Source: Lachnospiraceae bacterium UBA3845 (lineage in GTDB: Bacteria; Bacillota; Clostridia; Lachnospirales; Lachnospiraceae). Taken from it: a stretch of 18,126 bases of DNA. Positions within the stretch are counted from its first letter, which is position 1. Every line of letters begins with the position of its first letter. The notes beneath the pieces were generated by a model. That model searched no databases. It had not been told where the DNA came from and saw nothing but the letters and a program-made list of their open reading frames with translations. Both the position numbers and the translations under genes were made by a program. The DNA lies in contig DGHP01000093.1 in assembly GCA_002392705.1 (NCBI GenBank), positions 1 to 18,126 on the forward strand. Reading direction: 5' to 3'. Positions 12,883 through 18,126 of this stretch are shown piece after piece.

Positions 12883-15291
12883 ATGGGAATGGAACAGTAT
12901 CGCATCGAGGCACATCCGGAAACCAACCCGGAATCAGTGATTTCAGGGGAAAAATACCGCATCAGTATCCTCACGGAGGCACTGGTACGCTTTGAGTACA
13001 GTGAAAGCGGCCTGTTCGAGGACCGGCCGACGCAGAAGGTCCTGAACCGTGATTTTGCGACCCCGGACTATCATGTTTCCAGAGACAAAAACGGCATCCA
13101 CATCTTTACGGGATCGATGGAGATTCATTACGATGAAGAGAAGTTTACACCGGGCGGCCTGATGATCCGCGTAGCTGGCGGCCGTTCGTCGGAGCGTCTG
13201 TGGCGTTACGGTGACCGGCTGCGTGACCTGGGCGGTACTGCCCGCACCCTTGATACGGCGGACGGGGCCATCCCGCTGGAATCCGGACTGATGTCGAAAG
13301 CCGGTTTTTCCGTGATGGACGATACCGGTTCCATGGCGATCCTGCCGGACGGTACGGTCACGCCCCGCAGCAGGGAAGCCGTCGATTTCTATTTCTGGGC
13401 TTACGGACACAGATATCTTGATTGCCTGAAGGCTTTCTATCATCTGTGCGGAAAGCAGCCGCTGCTGCCCCGCTTTGTATTCGGCAACTGGTGGAGCCGT
13501 TATCACCGCTATGATGAAACGGAATATAAGGAGCTGGTGGAACGGTTTGAGAAGGAAGGGATTCCGTTCTCTGTCGCGGTCATTGACATGGACTGGCATC
13601 TGGTGCAGGAGGTGGATCCAAAATACGGAAGCGGCTGGACCGGCTATACCTGGAACCCTGCCCTGTTCCCGGATCCGAAGGAGTTTATGGACTGGCTGCA
13701 CGCGCACGGAATGAAGACAACCCTGAATCTTCATCCTGCCGACGGTATCCGGGCCTATGAGACATGCTATCCGGATATTGCCCGGCGGATGGGAATTGAC
13801 CCGGAAAGCGGAGACCCGGTGCAGTTTGACGTGACGGATCCCCAGTTCCTGGAGGCATATTTCGAGACGGTACTTCATCCCATGGAGGAGGAAGGCGTAG
13901 ACTTCTGGTGGATTGACTGGCAGCAGGGGAATACCACGAAGATCGAAGGCCTGGATCCGCTCTGGATGCTCAACCATTATCATTATCTGGACAGCCGGCG
14001 CTCCGGCGTGCGGGGGCTGACATTTTCCCGCTATGCAGGACCCGGCAGCCACCGCTATCCGGTGGGATTTTCCGGAGATACAGTGATCTCCTGGGACAGC
14101 CTGGCCTTCCAGCCCTATTTTACTGCGAATGCCTCCAACATCGGATATGGATGGTGGAGCCACGATATCGGCGGACACATGAGTGGCGTGCGGGATGACG
14201 ACCTGACCGTCCGCTGGGTACAGCTGGGCGTCTTTTCCCCCATCAACCGGCTTCACAGCACGGATAATCCGTTCAATGGCAAAGAACCGTGGAAATACAA
14301 CGATACGGCGCAGCGTGTGATGACACGCTATCTGCGGCTGCGGCATGCTCTGATCCCCTACCTGTATTCCATGAACCACAGGGCATGGATGGAGGATGAA
14401 CCTCTGATTCAGCCCATGTATTACAGGGAACCGGAGCGGGAGGAGACATACAGGGTTCCGAATAATTATTATTTCGGTACGGAGTTGATGGTTTCACCCA
14501 TTACGGAGCCCAATGACCGGGAGATGAAGATGGGGAAAGCCGCCACATGGATCCCGGAAGGGGTCTGGTATGATTTCTTTACCGGAAGGAAGTACCAGGG
14601 CGGCCGGACGGTGAATCTGTGGCGCACGATCGAGGATATCCCTGTGCTGGCCAGAGCGGGAGCCATTGTGCCGCTGGACGGCTGCAGCCCGGAGGCCATG
14701 GGAGAACACCGGGCCGAACAGAATCCGCAGAAGCTTAAAGTCCGGGTATTTCCGGGAAGCTGCGGTCAGTTTGACCTCTGGGAAGATGACGGAGTCTCCG
14801 CTGAAGAGTGTTCACGGTGGGCGAAAACAACGCTGACACTCTCCGATGCGGATTTAGATACAGTGTTTACCGTATCCGCGGCAGAGGGGGAGACAGCTGT
14901 ACTGCCGGAAAGACGGGACTGGACGGTGTGCTTCGTCAATTGTGTCTGTGACACAGACAAAAAGAACAGCCTGCATGTTCTGGCGGACGGAGTGCCGGTG
15001 GAATCTTTTGAAGCAGAACAGACTTCCGGAGGGCTGGTCGTTGCGGTCAGTGGTATACCGGTGAAGACGGAATTGCAGATCCGCTTTGAGGGCGGCCTGC
15101 AGGAAGCTGCTCCGCGGATTGAGGAGGAGGTATTCTCCGCCCTGGAACAGGCACAGATCGGCTATGACCTGAAAGCGGAGCTGTATGATCTGGTCTGCCG
15201 CGACGGCAGCAGAGCGGTTGCCACGATCATTGAGAAAGCGCTGCCCAGGGCACTGGAGGGATTCCTTGTGGAGCTGCTGACGGCGGAGTGA
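12883..15291 (+). CDS. Glycoside hydrolase family 31 (alpha-glucosidase/alpha-xylosidase type)
   Basis: The 802-residue enzyme has the GH31 layout: an N-terminal beta-sandwich (about 20-190), a TIM barrel (about 195-530) and C-terminal beta domains. The nucleophile is Asp345 in WWIDWQQG and the acid/base is Asp399 in FSGDT; PRFVFGNWWSRYHRYDE and IDMDWH mark early barrel strands, and SHDIGGH a later one. The WWIDWQ form in place of the common WxDMNE marks a distinct GH31 subgroup whose specificity I cannot assign. There is no signal peptide, so it acts inside the cell on imported alpha-linked oligosaccharides. AGGAGG stands six bases before ATG 12883. The peroxiredoxin gene follows after 85 bp and may be co-transcribed. 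About 130 residues at the C-terminus are unusual and of unclear role. Confidence 0.93.
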   Translation: MGMEQYRIEAHPETNPESVISGEKYRISILTEALVRFEYSESGLFEDRPTQKVLNRDFATPDYHVSRDKNGIHIFTGSMEIHYDEEKFTPGGLMIRVAGGRSSERLWRYGDRLRDLGGTARTLDTADGAIPLESGLMSKAGFSVMDDTGSMAILPDGTVTPRSREAVDFYFWAYGHRYLDCLKAFYHLCGKQPLLPRFVFGNWWSRYHRYDETEYKELVERFEKEGIPFSVAVIDMDWHLVQEVDPKYGSGWTGYTWNPALFPDPKEFMDWLHAHGMKTTLNLHPADGIRAYETCYPDIARRMGIDPESGDPVQFDVTDPQFLEAYFETVLHPMEEEGVDFWWIDWQQGNTTKIEGLDPLWMLNHYHYLDSRRSGVRGLTFSRYAGPGSHRYPVGFSGDTVISWDSLAFQPYFTANASNIGYGWWSHDIGGHMSGVRDDDLTVRWVQLGVFSPINRLHSTDNPFNGKEPWKYNDTAQRVMTRYLRLRHALIPYLYSMNHRAWMEDEPLIQPMYYREPEREETYRVPNNYYFGTELMVSPITEPNDREMKMGKAATWIPEGVWYDFFTGRKYQGGRTVNLWRTIEDIPVLARAGAIVPLDGCSPEAMGEHRAEQNPQKLKVRVFPGSCGQFDLWEDDGVSAEECSRWAKTTLTLSDADLDTVFTVSAAEGETAVLPERRDWTVCFVNCVCDTDKKNSLHVLADGVPVESFEAEQTSGGLVVAVSGIPVKTELQIRFEGGLQEAAPRIEEEVFSALEQAQIGYDLKAELYDLVCRDGSRAVATIIEKALPRALEGFLVELLTAE

Positions 15292-15376
15292 AGCAGTACT
15301 GCAGACAGTATATGCGGCCTTTTGTAATACAAAAAGGGCAGCCTGAAGAAATGGATACAAGAGGAGGAGCCAGGAT

Positions 15377-15832
15377 ATGTTAAACATCGGAACAAAAGCG
15401 CCGGCATTTACCCTGCCGGATCAGAATGGAGTAATGAGAAGCCTTGCCGATTATCAGGGGCAGAAGGTGATCCTGTATTTCTACCCGAAGGATATGACGG
15501 CAGGCTGCACGAAGCAGGCCTGCGCGTTTGGAGAACTGTACCCCCAGTTCCGGGAAAAAGGCGCAGTTGTCATCGGCGTGAGCAAAGACAGTGTGGCATC
15601 CCACAAGAAATTCGAGGAGAAATACGGATTGCCCTTTATTCTGCTCTCTGACACGGAGAAGGTAGTAATCCAGGCTTACGATGTGTGGAAAGAGAAAAAG
15701 AATTATGGAAAAGTCAGCATGGGGGTTGTCCGGACGACCTATCTGATTGATGAGAACGGCATTATTATAAAAGGATTTGATAAGGTGAAAGCCGCTGATA
15801 ATCCTGCGCAGATGCTGGGAGAATTAGAATAA
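15377..15832 (+). CDS. bcp: Thiol peroxidase, Bcp/PrxQ-type peroxiredoxin
   Basis: The 151-residue protein has the peroxiredoxin active site YPKDMTAGCTKQAC with peroxidatic Cys44, supporting Pro37 and Thr41, and Cys49 five residues on as resolving Cys, the spacing typical of PrxQ/Bcp. Later motifs IGVSKDS, FILLSDTEK and RTTYLIDENG also match the family. It reduces hydrogen and organic peroxides in the cytoplasm with thioredoxin, protecting an anaerobe from oxygen exposure. The usual TPGC is TAGC here, a tolerated change. AGGAGG lies 9 bases before the ATG. It is followed by two terminator hairpins. Confidence 0.95.
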   Translation: MLNIGTKAPAFTLPDQNGVMRSLADYQGQKVILYFYPKDMTAGCTKQACAFGELYPQFREKGAVVIGVSKDSVASHKKFEEKYGLPFILLSDTEKVVIQAYDVWKEKKNYGKVSMGVVRTTYLIDENGIIIKGFDKVKAADNPAQMLGELE

Positions 15833-15850
15833 GGGCATTTTTTCTTAATG

Positions 15851-15890
15851 AAGCCGGTGATCATACCCGGCGGCAATGCCGGCTTTATAT
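15851..15890 (+). terminator. Hairpin after bcp
   Basis: AAGCCGG (15851-15857) pairs with CCGGCTT (15879-15885), followed by TATAT; a smaller nested GC-rich pairing is possible in the loop. Together with the next hairpin it ends the GH31-bcp transcript. Confidence 0.55.
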
Positions 15891-15915
15891 ATGAGTTCCG
15901 GAAATCTGACACCGG

Positions 15916-15953
15916 GGAGCATTTCTTTCGAACAGGAAGGAATGCTCCTTTTT
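15916..15953 (+). terminator. Rho-independent terminator after bcp
   Basis: GGAGCATTTCTT (15916-15927) pairs with AAGGAATGCTCC (15937-15948), one G-U wobble, followed by TTTTT. The GGAGCAT stem base recurs in the terminator at 16643. Confidence 0.85.
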
Positions 15954-16001
15954 GCTGCCTGCATATCTGCATACCTGTTTTCGCGACGCAGCAGAATGAG
16001 T

Positions 16002-16007
16002 TATAAT
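16002..16007 (+). promoter_or_regulatory. Probable -10 box of the acetyltransferase gene
   Basis: TATAAT at 16002-16007 lies about 40 bp before the GTG start. The -35 (TTTCGC at 15979, 17 bp) is poor, so the promoter may be weak or activated. Confidence 0.5.
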
Positions 16008-16048
16008 GTATTCTGATCTGCATATAAAGTCTGTGGGGGTGAATACAC

Positions 16049-16600
16049 GTGATTTTCAAAGAAAGCAAATTCAAATTAAAAGATGGTCGGGAAGCGCTTC
16101 TTAGGAGCCCTTGCGAGGAGGACGCAGAAGAAATGCTCCAATTCATTATTAAAGCATCCGGAGAGACAGAATTTCTGCTGAGATGTCCGGAGGAATGGGC
16201 TGATTTCAGTCTGGATCAGGAAAAGGCTTTTCTGAATGCGGCCTGCTGTAATAAGAACAGTATGATGATAGCCTGTATTGTAGATGGCAGGATCGCCGGA
16301 AATTGTCAGATCGCTTTCTCAACCGGGATGAAAGAGCGCCACAGAGCATCTGTTGCCATCGCGCTTCTGCAGGAATTCTGGAACCTTGGAATCGGGACAA
16401 AAATGTTTGAGGAGATGATTCACTTAGCTGGAGAACGCAGTGAAATTCGTCAGATCGAGCTCGATTATATCGAAGGAAACAGCAGGGCAAGAAGCCTCTA
16501 TGAGAAAATGGGCTTTCGCATTACAGGAGTAAAACCTGACGCGATTCGGATGAAAGATGGTTCCTTTGTAAATGAATATATGATGGTAAAGAAGCTTTAA
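16049..16600 (+). CDS. GNAT-family N-acetyltransferase
   Basis: The 183-residue protein fits the GNAT fold. The acetyl-CoA-binding motif A is at residues 101-121 (SVAIALLQEFWNLGIGTKMFE, with the Q/R-xx-G-x-G/A turn as EFWNLGIGT), followed by ELDYIEGNSRARSLYEKMGF (137-156), the typical B motif. It transfers an acetyl group from acetyl-CoA to an amine of unknown identity; the RimI/RimJ-like layout allows protein N-termini, polyamines or drugs. The start is GTG 16049, with GGGGGTG seven bases upstream; no better ATG is present. It is a single gene with its own -10 box and tandem terminators. Confidence 0.9.
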   Translation: MIFKESKFKLKDGREALLRSPCEEDAEEMLQFIIKASGETEFLLRCPEEWADFSLDQEKAFLNAACCNKNSMMIACIVDGRIAGNCQIAFSTGMKERHRASVAIALLQEFWNLGIGTKMFEEMIHLAGERSEIRQIELDYIEGNSRARSLYEKMGFRITGVKPDAIRMKDGSFVNEYMMVKKL

Positions 16601-16642
16601 TGCTGTTTTTAATAAAGTCCTGCGTCCAGGAAGAAAAAAGTC

Positions 16643-16692
16643 AAGGAGCATCCAACCTCCCCAGGCAGAGGAGGAGATGCTCCTTTCTTTTA
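16643..16692 (+). terminator. Terminator 1 after the acetyltransferase
   Basis: AAGGAGCATC (16643-16652) pairs perfectly with GATGCTCCTT (16676-16685), with an inner CCTCC/GGAGG pairing, followed by TCTTTTA. Confidence 0.85.
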
Positions 16693-16697
16693 TGCTG

Positions 16698-16723
16698 AGG
16701 ACCGGCTGAAACCGGTCCTTTTT
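16698..16723 (+). terminator. Terminator 2 after the acetyltransferase
   Basis: AGGACCGG (16698-16705) pairs with CCGGTCCT (16712-16719) around CTGAAA, followed by TTTTT. It sits six bases after terminator 1, giving a tandem stop. Confidence 0.88.
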
Positions 16724-16780
16724 AAATGTCCGGAAGCGGAGGGCGTTTATTTTACTGTTCACAGCCCCGTACCCATCAGA

Positions 16781-16890
16781 CCTCAGACAACCGTGCCGCG
16801 CACGTATGCCGTATCTTCGATGATCCTGTCTGAGGCTGTGGGGACGGTTCCTGCCGCATTCACATGATAGCATTGCGGATTGCGGGAACC
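16781..16890. repeat. Palindromic, REP-like region
   Basis: Two nested hairpin systems follow each other. CCTCAGACA (16781-16789) pairs with TGTCTGAGG (16827-16835), enclosing a small CGTGC-CGC-GCACG hairpin (16792-16804). Then GGTTCC-T-GC-CGCA (16846-16858) pairs with TGCG-GATT-GC-G-GGAACC (16874-16890). The string GGGGACGGTTCC resembles a dispersed palindromic repeat that I recall from Clostridia genomes. It is non-coding; the minus-strand frame across it is a shadow. Confidence 0.5.
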
Positions 16891-16901
16891 TGTGAGATAA
16901 T
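16873..16901 (+). promoter_or_regulatory. Candidate promoter of the FecR-domain gene
   Basis: TTGCGG (16873-16878) and GATAAT (16896-16901) are 17 bp apart. The -35 lies inside the palindromic region. The predicted leader is about 70 nt. Confidence 0.5.
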
Positions 16902-16976
16902 TTGTTTATACAGGACGTTACGTTTGCCTGGAACAGCTGTATCCGGAAAGAGGAGGATACAGAAAGGGGTCGGATT

Positions 16977-18126
16977 ATGAGTATAAGAATGCATAAATAT
17001 CTGCACAGGTTTCTTGTAACCGGCATGACGGCAATCCTCACGCTGAGTATCTGCGCAGGTGTGGCGGCAGAAAGCTATACCGCAAATATCATGCGCCTTC
17101 TGAACTATGAAGGGGATGTATTTATTGTTGATGAAAATGGTGAATACAGTTTCTTTATGGAAAATATGCGGTTCAACAATGGAGAGAGTCTGTCCACAAG
17201 TGAGGGCAGTATGGCTTCGGTTGGCCTTGACTCCAGTAAAATTCTTACGCTGGATGCAATGACGCAGGTTTTGTTTGAAACCGTAAAAAACCAGATGAAG
17301 CTGACGCTCGCGTCCGGCAGACTGCTGCTGGATGTGCAGGAAAAGCTGGATGAAAATCAAAGCCTCGATATTGAGACATCCACCATGGTGGTCGGGATCC
17401 GGGGGACAGTTGTTCATGTGACTTCTTTCGACGGGACAGAAGAGGAAATGAACAGGCGGCTGATGGAGGCCAATCCCACCTTTCAGGAACTGCTTCTTAA
17501 AATGCTTCCTGACAGCATAGATGGGAATATATCCCAGCTGGTTGTTCTGGAAGGCACAGCATCCGCAACTTACAGGGATGAGAACGGAGTTTCCCGGACG
17601 ATTGAAGTAAAGGCCGGTGAAAAAATCACTCTGGTGGACAGAAATCAGGATGAAAGAGTTGATGGAACTGTTGCAGTCATGCAGGCAGAGAAAGAGGATC
17701 TGGGAGAAGCGACAGTCGATTTTATCAAAGGAAATCCGAAGCTTTTTGATAAGGTTGCCGGTGCGAGTGAAATTCTGGCAGATGATGCGGAAGATCATCC
17801 GGAGACTCCGCAGCCGGAAGCGGCTTCGGCAGCCTCTGAGACTCCGAACCCGGTGAAAGCGGTGGAAACACAGACGGAAGCCCCGGAACCGGTGGAGATT
17901 CAGATTGGAGAGCCGGAACCGGCGGAGCCGCAGACGGAGATTCCGGAACCGGCGGGGATGCTGACAGAGCCGCAGACGGAAGCCCGGGAAGCGGCGGAGA
18001 TTCAGATTGGAGAGCCGGAAACGGCAGAAGCGCAGACGGAAACTCCGGAAACAGCGGAGCCTCAGACCGAGACTCCGGAAACGGCAGAAGCGCAGACGGA
18101 AACTCCGGAAACAGCGGAGCCTCAGA
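16977..18126 (+). CDS. Secreted FecR-domain protein with Pro/Glu/Thr repeat tail, 3' end cut by window
   Basis: The frame is open from ATG 16977 (AAGGGGT seven bases upstream) to the right edge, 383 codons. Residues 1-32 are a signal peptide (basic MSIRMHKYLHR, hydrophobic core, VAA cleavage site). Residues about 38-148 form a FecR domain: NYEGDVFI, NNGESLSTSEGSMASVGLD, LASGRLLLDV and the hallmark IETSTMVVGIRGTVVHV. A second all-beta part (185-222) and acidic linker follow. From about 276 on the chain is a Pro/Glu/Thr/Ala-rich repeat built from the unit TPETAEPQTE, continuing to the edge. In Gram-positive anaerobes such FecR proteins are exported without a TonB system; their role is unknown. 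The tail looks like a cell-wall-spanning stalk, but an anchor cannot be seen. Confidence 0.85.
   Translation, partial: MSIRMHKYLHRFLVTGMTAILTLSICAGVAAESYTANIMRLLNYEGDVFIVDENGEYSFFMENMRFNNGESLSTSEGSMASVGLDSSKILTLDAMTQVLFETVKNQMKLTLASGRLLLDVQEKLDENQSLDIETSTMVVGIRGTVVHVTSFDGTEEEMNRRLMEANPTFQELLLKMLPDSIDGNISQLVVLEGTASATYRDENGVSRTIEVKAGEKITLVDRNQDERVDGTVAVMQAEKEDLGEATVDFIKGNPKLFDKVAGASEILADDAEDHPETPQPEAASAASETPNPVKAVETQTEAPEPVEIQIGEPEPAEPQTEIPEPAGMLTEPQTEAREAAEIQIGEPETAEAQTETPETAEPQTETPETAEAQTETPETAEPQ
17895..18126 (+). repeat. In-frame repeats in the FecR gene tail
   Basis: A 60-bp unit (20 codons, two TPETAE-A/P-QTE decapeptides) is repeated exactly: 18015-18066 recurs at 18075-18126, where the window ends. 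Earlier, the stretch encoding EIQIGEPE occurs at 17895-17918 and 17997-18020, 102 bp apart. The perfect DNA identity indicates recent expansion, and the copy number may vary between strains. Confidence 0.92.

Noticed and set aside
12943..14379. 478-codon minus-strand frame
   Set aside because: Shadow of the GH31 gene; no recognisable domain and the plus-strand product has complete catalytic motifs.
16860..17798. 312-codon minus-strand frame
   Set aside because: Antisense to the FecR-domain gene; its codons mirror that gene and it has no family features.

Overview
The window looks like chromosomal DNA from an anaerobic Firmicute of the Clostridia, most likely Lachnospiraceae or a close relative. 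This is inferred from strong AGGAGG ribosome binding sites, moderately high GC, an iron-dependent alcohol dehydrogenase behind a Rex-like operator, a YtrA-type GntR/ABC operon and a thiol peroxidase. I see no rRNA, tRNA, CRISPR array, insertion sequence or prophage. Most of it is ordinary metabolic chromosome. The less explained parts are regulatory repeats, one unannotated small gene, one gene remnant, a REP-like palindromic region and a repetitive secreted protein cut by the right edge.

Layout. 1-3977 (+): the C-terminal part of an M18 aminopeptidase, a metallophosphoesterase, a PfkB sugar kinase and a class II aldolase. The aldolase is preceded by a roughly 39-bp tandem repeat carrying three perfect inverted repeats. 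A bidirectional terminator (4064-4101) separates this from 4124-6062 (-), an overlapping GntR regulator / ABC ATPase / ABC permease operon. That operon has a near-consensus promoter with a 20-bp palindromic operator at the predicted transcription start. 6460-7020 (+) is a Nudix hydrolase that probably starts at TTG. It converges on a radical SAM protein (7193-8290, -). Divergent from the radical SAM gene is a 47-codon gene with a perfect ribosome binding site (8589-8732, +). An IlvD/Edd-family dehydratase follows (8973-10760, -).

10761-11379 is a 619-bp intergenic region. It holds the dehydratase promoter and leader hairpin, the remnant of a broken gene, and the promoter plus Rex-like operator of an iron alcohol dehydrogenase (11380-12597, +). 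Next come a cytoplasmic GH31 glycosidase (12883-15291), a Bcp-type peroxiredoxin (15377-15832) and a GNAT acetyltransferase (16049-16600), all on +. Tandem terminators and a palindromic REP-like region follow. The last gene is a secreted FecR-domain protein (16977 to beyond the window) with a Pro/Glu/Thr-rich repeat tail.

Taken together, the kinase and aldolase suggest phosphorylation and retro-aldol cleavage of a sugar or polyol. The dehydratase and GH31 enzyme fit use of sugar acids and alpha-linked glycosides, and the alcohol dehydrogenase fits NADH disposal in fermentation. The substrates cannot be fixed from sequence alone.
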